5,605 nt of DNA from Verrucomicrobiales bacterium (GCA_007125835.1 SLCJ01000086.1:1-5605); one strand, 5' to 3'. Positions 1-5,605 are shown, counted from the stretch's first letter. The notes: generated from the letters alone by a model not told the origin. A program made the numbers and translations.

Positions 1-21
1 CCATTGCGCCCGCGCCGAAGG

Positions 22-474
22 ACTTCCGCGCCATCACAGGCGCGGTCTCATTGAAGCCCGGCATGGCGGCGGTCGGCGCTCGCCGATCCCGCCGACTTCC
101 GCGCCATCACAGGCGCGGTCTCATTGAAGCGGCCGCACGAGAGGGGGAGGGGGGGCGGTGTTGCGCTTACTTCCGCGCCATCACAGGCGCGGTCTCATTG
201 AAGCATAAAGATATATCATAAGTTAAATCAGTGTAAAAAAAACTTCCGCGCCATCACAGGCGCGGTCTCATTGAAGCGGATTGGCGGCAGACGCCTTGGT
301 GTCGGGCGATCATGACTTCCGCGCCATCACAGGCGCGGTCTCATTGAAGCCGTCGTTCAAGGGTACGGCACCGAGGAGGTGGAATGACTTCCGCGCCATC
401 ACAGGCGCGGTCTCATTGAAGCAAGGAAATTGGTGTGACCTAAATAGGTGTGACCTACACTTCCGCGCCATCAC
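22..474 (+). CRISPR. Distal (trailer) part of a CRISPR array: six full repeats, one truncated repeat, six complete spacers
   Basis: Six identical 36-nt repeats lie at 22-57, 95-130, 169-204, 242-277, 315-350 and 387-422. A seventh at 459 keeps only 16 nt. Spacers are 58-94 (37 nt), 131-168 (38), 205-241 (37), 278-314 (37), 351-386 (36) and 423-458 (36); bases 1-21 are the end of a further spacer. Each repeat carries a perfect 7-bp stem, CCGCGCC/GGCGCGG, around the loop ATCACA, and ends in ATTGAAGC, close to the ATTGAAA(C/G) 3' terminus typical of crRNA-producing repeats. That terminus and the degenerate right-hand repeat both support transcription on the + strand, with leader and newest spacers left of the window. 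No cas gene is visible. From memory, the stem flanked by CATTGAAGC recalls subtype I-G (formerly I-U) repeats, but this subtype guess is weak without cas genes. A short ORF through the array is an artefact of the repeats. Confidence 0.97.
459..474 (+). repeat. Truncated terminal CRISPR repeat
   Basis: The first 16 nt match the array repeat exactly (ACTTCCGCGCCATCAC). The match then stops abruptly and the remaining 20 nt, including the right stem arm and the ATTGAAGC end, are not recognisable. Loss of the 3' half of the last repeat is common at the leader-distal end of arrays and fixes the orientation. The break falls inside the perfect 10-bp palindrome TCACTAGTGA (471-480), so a recombination or insertion event is an alternative to gradual decay. 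Confidence 0.85.
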
Positions 475-522
475 TAGTGAAATACCGCCTACCACAATTT
501 GCTTGAAATTTTCTGCGGGGAT

Positions 523-552
523 GGGTTGGTTTCCAGGCTCAAACCGAAACCC
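523..552. repeat. Bulged inverted repeat upstream of the transposase remnant
   Basis: GGGTT-GGTTT (523-532) can pair with AAACC-GA-AACCC (541-552) around the 8-nt loop CCAGGCTC. This gives ten base pairs with a 2-nt bulge on the right arm. It ends 23 nt before the transposase start. REP-associated tyrosine transposases recognise bulged hairpins near their genes, so this could be an end of the old element. No second copy was seen elsewhere in the window, so the link is an inference. No run of T follows it, so it does not look like a terminator on the + strand. Confidence 0.4.
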
Positions 553-575
553 AAGCCAGAAATGAAGAGTCTGAC

Positions 576-965
576 ATGCCAAATCTTCGTCAAAACGTTG
601 TAACTGAGGGAGTTCCGCAGGTGGTTCACTGTGTGAGTCGCTGTGTGCGGCGGGCGTTTTTGTGCGGGGAGGATGCGTATTCGGGTCGCAGCTACGAGCA
701 CAGGCGGGGGTGGGTGAGGGATCGGTTGCGGGAGCTGAGCGAGCAATTTGCGGTGGATGTGTGTGCCTACGCGGTGATGAGCAATCACCTGCATGTGGTG
801 CTGCGCACGGATTCGGAAAGGGCGGGGGATTGGAGTGCGGAGGAGGTGGTGCTGCGGTGGCGGTCCATTTTTCCGGAGATGCGCGACGAGAATGGGTCTA
901 CGGTGCTGCCTGAGGGTGAGGAGCTTGCGCGAGTTACGAGTTACGAGTTATTATTGCCTGCCTAA
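576..965 (+). pseudogene. Truncated Y1 (HUH) transposase of the large REP-associated/IS200-like type
   Basis: Y1 transposases nick and rejoin single-stranded DNA with a catalytic tyrosine and a metal held by a His-hydrophobic-His motif. This 129-codon frame begins MPNLRQ, has the early strand VHCVSRCVRRAFLCG (residues 17-31), a YEHRRGWVRDRLREL helix (40-54), and CAYAVMSNHLHVVL (63-76), whose HLH at 71-73 is the HUH motif. This matches the start of the large transposases often annotated in PVC bacteria and proteobacteria, which from memory run to about 300 residues. Family-like sequence continues to about residue 119, then passes into VTSYELLLPA, encoded by a heptanucleotide repeat, and stops. 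The helix with the catalytic Tyr and the C-terminal domain are missing, so it should be inactive. The ATG at 576 has a weak GAAGAG six bases upstream. Alternative: a short standalone protein, which is unlikely. Confidence 0.85.
931..951 (+). repeat. Heptanucleotide tandem repeat (three copies of GAGTTA[C/T])
   Basis: GAGTTAC at 931-937 and 938-944 is followed by GAGTTAT at 945-951. The tract encodes the VTSYELL tail of the truncated transposase and sits where family similarity ends, so it probably marks a breakpoint or an inserted short repeat. Similar heptanucleotide tandem repeats are known from cyanobacteria (STRR sequences). That resemblance is from memory. Confidence 0.75.
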
Positions 966-987
966 ATTTATTCTTGCCAGCCAAAAT
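954..987 (+). repeat. Imperfect 14-bp direct repeat, period 20
   Basis: TTGCCTGCCTAAAT (954-967) and TTGCCAGCCAAAAT (974-987) agree at 12 of 14 positions and are spaced 20 bp apart. They directly follow the heptanucleotide tract and span the stop codon of the transposase remnant. They could be a small tandem duplication or paired protein-binding sites. No function can be assigned. Confidence 0.5.
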
Positions 988-1057
988 GAACTTGGTGACC
1001 CCAAGTGATCATGCATGCCTTCTCGCAAATCAATTGTGGCGGTGCGCGAGGAGGGCG

Positions 1058-1102
1058 TGGTCCGATTCCGAGGCAACATTCGATCTCTCGGACTCGGGAC
1101 CA
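1058..1102. repeat. Long imperfect inverted repeat in the gap before the TPR gene
   Basis: Left arm 1058-1072 (TGGTCCGATTCCGAG) pairs with right arm 1087-1102 (CTCGGACTCGGGACCA) around a 14-nt loop. I count 14 Watson-Crick pairs with one bulged G (1096) and one mismatch (1066/1093). No T-run follows on the + strand, so a simple intrinsic terminator is unlikely. It lies about 140 bp upstream of the TPR gene start and could be a leader RNA structure, a protein-binding dyad or a small mobile-repeat relic. A second hairpin follows at 1133-1159. Confidence 0.6.
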
Positions 1103-1132
1103 AGTGATTGAGGCGACATCCGCTACTTTGGA

Positions 1133-1159
1133 TCCTCGCCCTTGCGCCAAGGGGCGGGA
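1133..1159. repeat. Second GC-rich hairpin before the TPR gene
   Basis: TCC-T-CGCCCTTG (1133-1144) can fold onto CAAGGGGCG-GGA (1148-1159) around the 3-nt loop CGC. This gives eleven pairs with one unpaired base on each arm. It is followed by AAAGACAATGG, not a T-run. Together with the inverted repeat at 1058-1102 it makes the stretch 966-1244 unusually structured. No tRNA, known riboswitch or clear promoter was recognised there, and the ORFs in it look random. Confidence 0.5.
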
Positions 1160-1244
1160 AAGACAATGGAAGAGTCTGTTTTGCTTGCTTTCGCCGTGCG
1201 CCGCCTGAAATTCGGCTTGCCGGGTGATGAGCCCGGGTCATGCC

Positions 1245-4235
1245 ATGAGCGATTCCCTTCCGCCGCCTCTTCCTCCTTCTGGTTATGAGCCGCCATCCAG
1301 CGCTCCCCACGACAGCGGACTGCCTGATGAATGGCGGCACAAGTTCCCGGACTTGCGGCCCGGGCGAAAGCCGCCGGTGCTGTTTCGCCTGAATGGGTTT
1401 GGGCTGGCGATGTTCGGCCGCCGCGATCACGACGAGGAGACGGGCACCTATGTGAAAACCTACGGGATCACCTTGTTGTTCATTCCTTTTCTGCCGCTGG
1501 CAAGCTATCGCGTGGCGGATGCGGAAGAGGGTGGCTGGTATTTCATTGGCCGTGAGAAGCTGAGTCCGCTGGCGAAAGGAATCACGGCGGCGCTGGTGAT
1601 TCTCGGGCTGTTCGTGGCGCTTTCGGTGGTGGGTGCCAATCGCAGTGCGGGCGATGAGGGCCGTGCCTCGCGTGAGCTTCGAGCGGCGCAGGCGTTGGCC
1701 AATGAGGGGCAGCCGGTCGAGGCGGCGCGGCGTGCGCTTGAGGTGGCCGGGATGGGGGAGGGCTACCGGGAGGCCGGGTTGGAGGCGGCCGATGGGTATC
1801 TTGACGCGGCGATTTCGGGGGATAATGTAGCGGAGATCTATGCAGCGGTTGCGCTCGTGTTGGAGAGCGACTTTCGGTTTACGCACTTTGGCGATCGTAT
1901 GGCGGGGTGGCGTGCGCTTTGTCTTGATTGGTCCGACGCGCTGCGGGAGGGGGATCCTCGGAAGGCGTTGAGCTTTGCTTCGATGGCCCGGCAAATTGAT
2001 GGCGGGGATTCGGCATGGATCGCGCCGAAGAGAGCGGCTTTGGAGGTTCTGGTCGAGTCCACGCCGGATGTGCAGATTTCCTACCTCGCGCAGCTTGCCG
2101 AGTTGCTTTTGCTCGCCGGGGAGCCGGAGGAGGTGTCGGCGCTCTTGGAGGGGCACTTGCCTTTTGAGGAGGGAAGCGTGCTCGCCATGCATTATGGGCG
2201 GGCATTGCTCCGCCTTGGCCACCCGGCGGAGGCGGCGGTGCACTTGCAGGATCATGTCGATACCCATTTGGCCAACTGGCTTCGGCTGGCCGACGAGATC
2301 GACAGGAACTGGGATGACAGAGCGGAGAGTGCGCTTGATGATCTGCGCGAAGGCCGGGGGCCTGCCGCATTTTACCGCGCGTACGACCGGGCCTCGCCGG
2401 GCAGGCAGGATGAAATGGTCTCCGATTATATTCAGTCGGAGGTGGCTGCGGATGCAAGGCTTTCTGCGCTGCAGGCGGAGTTCGATGACCTGCCGTATAT
2501 GCCAGCTGTGGCTATGGACCTCGGCATCGCCTGCCTTGAGGCCGCGCATGGGGCGGAAGATGCCGAAGCGCGGACGAGTTGGCTCGAACGGGCCGAGGCC
2601 GCTTTTCTCGGGATCGGAAGCTACGCGGAGGATAGCATCGACCACGCCTTTTTTCTCGGGCAGGTTTATTACTGGCTTGGGAACACCCGCCAGGGAGCCG
2701 AGTTGTTTGATCAATTGATTGAGACCCACGGCGGCGATGCCGAATTGCTTAACAACATCGGCATGACGCTGCGAAATGTGGGTGAAATCGACAAGGCCCG
2801 CCATGTGCTCGCTCAGGCGCTGGACGAGGCCGTCGAAGCCGACCAGCAAACATCGATTCTCATTTCGCTCGCTATTCTCGCCGAGACGCTCGACGAGAAA
2901 ATCGAGTATCTCGAGCAGGCGCAGTCCGACCACCCGCGTGTGGCCATTGACCTTCTGGAGGCGCGGGCCGGGAAGGCGGCTCTGGAAGGCGACTATGAAA
3001 ATGCACTCGAATTGTTGCAGAGTGCTCTCAACTCCTACTCCGCCCTCGATCGCACTTCGGCCCGGCTGAACAACGAGGCTTTGGTTCATTTTGAAATGTT
3101 TTCACTGGGTGGGGGGATGAATCATTTCGCCGAGGGCTTGGCTAAGATGGACGCAGCCTTTGGCATGGCCCCCAACGACAGCATTCTGTGTGAGAATGCC
3201 GCTGTGAATTTTCTCGCGTCAGCCGCCTTGGCTGTGCTGGGTGGGGAATTTGAGGCGGCCTGGCTGCCTCATGCGGAAGGGTTCCCGGCGCTGCGCCTGC
3301 TTTATCACGACGAGGAAGGTCGTGAGGAAGTGGTGTCGCGTTTCAAATCACACACCCATTTTCACCGCGGTCGCTCACTGCTCGAGCGGGCGCTGATTCT
3401 CGCGCCGGAGAGCCCGTCGGTGCTTGGCACTGCGTTGTCGCTTGCGAATCAGCTGCGCGACGACGGCCTTGCGAGGCAAGTCGCGATGCGGCTCGACCCG
3501 GCCCGCGAACTGGTTTCCCTTGCTGAGTGGATTGCTGGAATCGATGACGAGGAGACGGTTGCGGCCGACGTGCGCGAGGATCTGGAGGCGTGGGCCGAGC
3601 GATGGGAGGGCATTGCCAATTCCCTTGAAACGGAGCGAGCCTCCGCGCTGGTTCGCGCCCGCATCGCGGCGCGACGGGTGTCGCTCGCGCACTGGCTACC
3701 CGATCTTGAGATCGACAGTGTGCTTGCGGCTATCGAGGCGGCCTACGAGGGGTGGCCGAGTTCCGAATTGGAGGCGGAAAGGAATACGGCCCGGGCTTTG
3801 CGGGCGTGGAGGCAGTGGCGGGAAGAGGAGGCGCAGGCCGTCGAGTGGGCGGGACAGTCCGAGCGCATGGTCCCGCCCGGGGATTTGCTTCTGTTGGCGG
3901 CGCTCCGCTTCCCGGAGGCTCTCGACCACCCATCGCTGCGATCCGCCCTGACGGACCAACTGAATCACTCGCGCCGCTTCCCCTCCTCCTTCCAGCCACG
4001 CGATGCGGTGCTTGCCGCCGTGCTCGAAGCGCCGGACCACGAACGGATCGCTGAACGTGCCGCCGGCCATCCGACAGCCGGGACCGGGCTGGCTCTGGCG
4101 AAACAACTTTCCCCCCATGCCCCGTCCACCGTGCTGGCCGAATCGTGGGCAATTTGGCTGGAGGAAGGCCGGGAGGCCGCTCTCGCCGCCTACCGCGAAC
4201 GCGCCGCCGGCCACCCCTGGCTGCCTGAGCTTTGA
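1245..4235 (+). CDS. Membrane-anchored multi-TPR (tetratricopeptide repeat) protein, function unknown
   Basis: I do not recognise a named gene. With the ATG at 1245 it is 996 residues; in-frame GTG 1224 and ATG 1227 are alternatives and none has a good Shine-Dalgarno site. I prefer 1245 because MSDSLPPPLPPSG resembles the usual proline-rich start of such proteins. Residues 1-26 are Pro/Ser-rich. Residues 43-107 form an aromatic, Gly-rich block (LFRLNGFG, GRRDHDEETGTYVKTYG, LLFIPFLPLASYRV, GGWYFIGRE). Residues 112-131 are one hydrophobic helix (ITAALVILGLFVALSVVG). Lys/Arg just before the helix suggest a cytoplasmic N-terminus and an exported C-terminal domain, tentatively. The rest is an alpha-helical solenoid. 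Clear TPR-like helix pairs lie near 143-171, 280-339, 464-498, 498-533 (LLNNIGMTLRNVGEIDKA) and 566-598, with less regular helices to the end. TPRs usually scaffold protein complexes. No catalytic motif is seen. A long antisense ORF here is a shadow. Confidence 0.9.
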   Translation: MSDSLPPPLPPSGYEPPSSAPHDSGLPDEWRHKFPDLRPGRKPPVLFRLNGFGLAMFGRRDHDEETGTYVKTYGITLLFIPFLPLASYRVADAEEGGWYFIGREKLSPLAKGITAALVILGLFVALSVVGANRSAGDEGRASRELRAAQALANEGQPVEAARRALEVAGMGEGYREAGLEAADGYLDAAISGDNVAEIYAAVALVLESDFRFTHFGDRMAGWRALCLDWSDALREGDPRKALSFASMARQIDGGDSAWIAPKRAALEVLVESTPDVQISYLAQLAELLLLAGEPEEVSALLEGHLPFEEGSVLAMHYGRALLRLGHPAEAAVHLQDHVDTHLANWLRLADEIDRNWDDRAESALDDLREGRGPAAFYRAYDRASPGRQDEMVSDYIQSEVAADARLSALQAEFDDLPYMPAVAMDLGIACLEAAHGAEDAEARTSWLERAEAAFLGIGSYAEDSIDHAFFLGQVYYWLGNTRQGAELFDQLIETHGGDAELLNNIGMTLRNVGEIDKARHVLAQALDEAVEADQQTSILISLAILAETLDEKIEYLEQAQSDHPRVAIDLLEARAGKAALEGDYENALELLQSALNSYSALDRTSARLNNEALVHFEMFSLGGGMNHFAEGLAKMDAAFGMAPNDSILCENAAVNFLASAALAVLGGEFEAAWLPHAEGFPALRLLYHDEEGREEVVSRFKSHTHFHRGRSLLERALILAPESPSVLGTALSLANQLRDDGLARQVAMRLDPARELVSLAEWIAGIDDEETVAADVREDLEAWAERWEGIANSLETERASALVRARIAARRVSLAHWLPDLEIDSVLAAIEAAYEGWPSSELEAERNTARALRAWRQWREEEAQAVEWAGQSERMVPPGDLLLLAALRFPEALDHPSLRSALTDQLNHSRRFPSSFQPRDAVLAAVLEAPDHERIAERAAGHPTAGTGLALAKQLSPHAPSTVLAESWAIWLEEGREAALAAYRERAAGHPWLPEL

Positions 4236-4324
4236 ATCCCGGCAGCAGGCTTGGTTTGTGTACGCCATGGAGGTGAGATGATCGCCCTGGCGTTCGTGGA
4301 AGAGTGAGAATCAAACGATTTTTC
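4236..4324. other. Intergenic gap after the TPR gene
   Basis: No gene or convincing terminator is visible. A weak 6-bp inverted repeat, ACGCCA (4262-4267) with TGGCGT (4288-4293), has a 20-nt loop. A short T-run occurs near 4319-4323 but is too far from the stem to form a standard intrinsic terminator. Transcription of the TPR gene may end by another mechanism or read into the next gene. Confidence 0.4.
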
Positions 4325-4353
4325 TTGCCCGCATCAGGGTTGTCCGCTAGAAT
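4325..4353 (+). promoter_or_regulatory. Predicted sigma70-like promoter of the hydrolase gene
   Basis: The -35 box TTGCCC (4325-4330) matches four of six bases of TTGACA. A 17-bp spacer leads to the -10 box TAGAAT (4348-4353), which matches five of six bases of TATAAT. The area is locally AT-rich in an otherwise GC-rich window. Transcription would start near 4360, giving a leader of about 70 nt before the preferred GTG at 4431. This suggests the hydrolase is transcribed independently of the TPR gene. Confidence 0.6.
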
Positions 4354-4378
4354 TTTAATAAATATTGGGCTCCATTGT

Positions 4379-4404
4379 TTCGTGCGCTATTGATAGTGCA
4401 CGGA
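4379..4404. promoter_or_regulatory. Near-perfect palindrome in the leader of the hydrolase gene (operator or mRNA hairpin)
   Basis: CGTGCGCTA (4381-4389) faces TAGTGCACG (4394-4402) across TTGA. All positions pair except one G/T, which is a wobble pair in RNA; the outer T4380/G4403 (wobble) and T4379/A4404 extend the stem to 11 pairs. It sits about 20 bp downstream of the predicted transcription start and about 27 bp before the preferred start codon. That is a typical place for a repressor operator or a translation-controlling hairpin. No regulator gene is visible nearby, so the binding partner is unknown. Confidence 0.5.
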
Positions 4405-4430
4405 CGGAGGTTGCCCGGGATTTAAGACGC

Positions 4431-5605
4431 GTGCATACGACAGAGCCAAGTCAGCCTTTTTCTCGGAGGTGTGTGTCAGTTGCGGCCCTTTCGCTGGCAG
4501 TGTTTCCCGCGTTGTTTTCGTCATGTGTGATGTGCCGCGTGGAGGTCGACAGCCGACCGCCACACCCCACCTCGTTGCTCGAAGAGGCGCGAACCATTTC
4601 CCGCACCAATGGCCTTGCGGCCGCCCGCGATCATGTGGCGGAATCGCTGCGGCAACGCGACGCGTCAGGAGGCGAGATGGAGGGGCGCTTGGCGGCGGCC
4701 ACGGCGGATGCGGATCTGATTTTCCCCGACTCCTGGGCCGCGATCGATGCGCTCGCCCGTGACCGCGTGGCCCTCGTGATCATTCCCGGCACCACAGTCA
4801 AGCTGCGCGGCGAGCCGCCGCCGACCCGCGATGCCCTCGCCGAGGCCGCGCGGACTGCAAACGCAATGGGATTCCGTGCCGTTTTCGTGGAAACCCCATA
4901 TCATGCCTGCCCTGATGAGAACGGGACATTAGTAGCGGATATCGTAAGCGAGGTTTTCGCCTCTCATGATCGGGTTGTGATCATGATGCTCTCAAAAGGC
5001 GCTCATGACGTGGCCCGCTACCTGCAGCTGCACGCGGCGGATCTCCCCGAACCAGAGCGGGAAAAGCTGGTTGGCGTGGTTTCTCTGGTCGGGACCTTGC
5101 AGGGATCGGTTTCGGCACGCTGGTTTGTGCGCTCGCGCCACCCGGTTCCCGGAGCCATTCGATCCTATCTTCGCATGACCGGTGACAGCAAGACGATGCA
5201 CATGCTTGCCACCATCGCCGCCAACCCCTGGGATGATTGCTTTCCCGCGCGCATGCCGGAGGTTTTCCCCAACCTGACATGGATCAGTTTCGTCATGATT
5301 CCGGACGGTCCCGACGGACGCACGACGGAAGACGTGTGGAACCGGCACATCCGGAGGCTGGCCGAGCGTGGATCGAAGGAATTCAGCCCGGAGGACGGGC
5401 TTGTTGAGGCTGCGGCAGCCATTCTGCCGCATTGCTCCCAGGTGCCCGAGATCATCGTCCGAGGATTCGGTTCCCATGCCCTGTCCAATGGGCGCTATCC
5501 CGACGGCACGCCCATCGCCCCCCGCACTGCGAATCCGGACAAGGGCCCGACCATTCCGGAGAGCGGCGGTGAGATCATCGACGCCTTCCTCCGCGCCGCG
5601 CCGGC
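4431..5605 (+). CDS. Probable exported lipoprotein with alpha/beta-hydrolase (lipase/esterase-like) fold, 3' end outside the window
   Basis: This frame is open from 4362 to the window edge, about 391 codons from the GTG at 4431, with no stop inside. I chose 4431 because it supplies a basic n-region (SRR) before the hydrophobic stretch VAALSLAVFPALFSSC. Cys32 would be the lipidated residue, though Phe at -3 is an atypical lipobox. GTG 4473 is the main rival: GGAGG lies only 3 nt upstream and the n-region would be lost. Hydrolase features in order are ALVIIPG (residues 114-120, first strand and oxyanion turn), IMMLSKGAHDVARYL (184-198) with Ser188 as likely nucleophile, LVGTLQGS (219-226, like the strand after the elbow in lipases), SPEDGLVEAAAAILP with Asp322, and GFGSHAL with His349. 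The elbow lacks the usual first Gly (MLSKG). The fold is an inference from motifs and the substrate is unknown. A sigma70-like promoter and a palindrome precede it. Confidence 0.82.
   Translation, partial: MHTTEPSQPFSRRCVSVAALSLAVFPALFSSCVMCRVEVDSRPPHPTSLLEEARTISRTNGLAAARDHVAESLRQRDASGGEMEGRLAAATADADLIFPDSWAAIDALARDRVALVIIPGTTVKLRGEPPPTRDALAEAARTANAMGFRAVFVETPYHACPDENGTLVADIVSEVFASHDRVVIMMLSKGAHDVARYLQLHAADLPEPEREKLVGVVSLVGTLQGSVSARWFVRSRHPVPGAIRSYLRMTGDSKTMHMLATIAANPWDDCFPARMPEVFPNLTWISFVMIPDGPDGRTTEDVWNRHIRRLAERGSKEFSPEDGLVEAAAAILPHCSQVPEIIVRGFGSHALSNGRYPDGTPIAPRTANPDKGPTIPESGGEIIDAFLRAAP

Noticed and set aside
281..565. ORF through the CRISPR region on the + strand (and its partner on the - strand at 310-582)
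   Set aside because: The protein is just the translated CRISPR repeat (DFRAITGAVSLK recurring) plus spacers, so it is not a gene.
489..794. Minus-strand ORF opposite the transposase remnant
   Set aside because: The + strand frame carries the HUH transposase motifs. The minus frame has His/Pro-rich noise and no motif.
991..1005. Small hairpin CTTGG-TGACC-CCAAG as a terminator of the transposase remnant
   Set aside because: The stem is only five base pairs and no T-run follows on either strand.
1005..1208. 67-codon ORF in the gap before the TPR gene
   Set aside because: It runs through the two inverted repeats, has random-looking composition, no ribosome binding site and no recognisable family.
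951..3089. A 712-codon open frame on the minus strand opposite the TPR gene
   Set aside because: It is Arg/Pro-rich with no recognisable motif. It exists because the GC-rich sense gene rarely uses codons whose reverse complements are stops. The + strand frame has coherent TPR and membrane segments.
4469..4762. 97-codon ORF at the start of the hydrolase region
   Set aside because: It is in a different frame from the long open frame with signal peptide and hydrolase motifs, and its Arg/Gly/Cys-rich sequence is typical of a shadow frame.
4665..5488. Several minus-strand ORFs opposite the hydrolase gene
   Set aside because: They overlap one another and the motif-bearing + strand frame, and show no domain signal.

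Overview
This is a GC-rich bacterial window that ends inside a gene. The lack of good Shine-Dalgarno sites and the mix of genes suggest a Planctomycetota/Verrucomicrobiota-type genome: a multi-TPR membrane protein with a proline-rich start, a lipoprotein-like alpha/beta hydrolase, and a remnant of the large HUH transposase family. That assignment is an inference, because no taxonomic marker gene is present.

Positions 1-474 hold the distal end of a CRISPR array. It has six identical 36-nt repeats, a seventh repeat of which only the first 16 nt survive, and six complete spacers of 36-38 nt. The hairpin-forming repeat ends in ATTGAAGC and the damaged repeat is on the right. Both place the leader, and probably any cas genes, to the left of the window. 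No cas gene is visible here. Positions 475-575 hold non-repeat sequence with a bulged hairpin. Positions 576-965 encode the N-terminal part of a Y1 (HUH) REP-associated-type transposase, cut off after the HUH motif and ending in a three-copy heptanucleotide repeat. I call it a pseudogene.

Positions 966-1244 carry no convincing gene but contain two substantial inverted repeats. They precede a gene of about 1000 codons (1245-4235) for a probable single-pass membrane protein with a conserved-looking N-terminal block and a long TPR alpha-solenoid. Positions 4236-4430 are intergenic. They contain a good sigma70-like promoter (4325-4353) and, just downstream of its expected start site, a near-perfect palindrome (4379-4404). 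These lead into an open reading frame that runs off the right edge (from about 4431). It encodes a probable exported lipoprotein with an alpha/beta-hydrolase (lipase/esterase-like) fold and a plausible Ser-Asp-His triad.

The three regions do not form an obvious operon. The array and transposase remnant look like accessory DNA beside two chromosomal envelope-type genes, and the hydrolase appears to have its own promoter. No complete undescribed system can be demonstrated here. The best leads are the uncharacterised N-terminal module plus TPR protein with its structured upstream region, and the hydrolase with an atypical nucleophile elbow and a palindrome in its leader.
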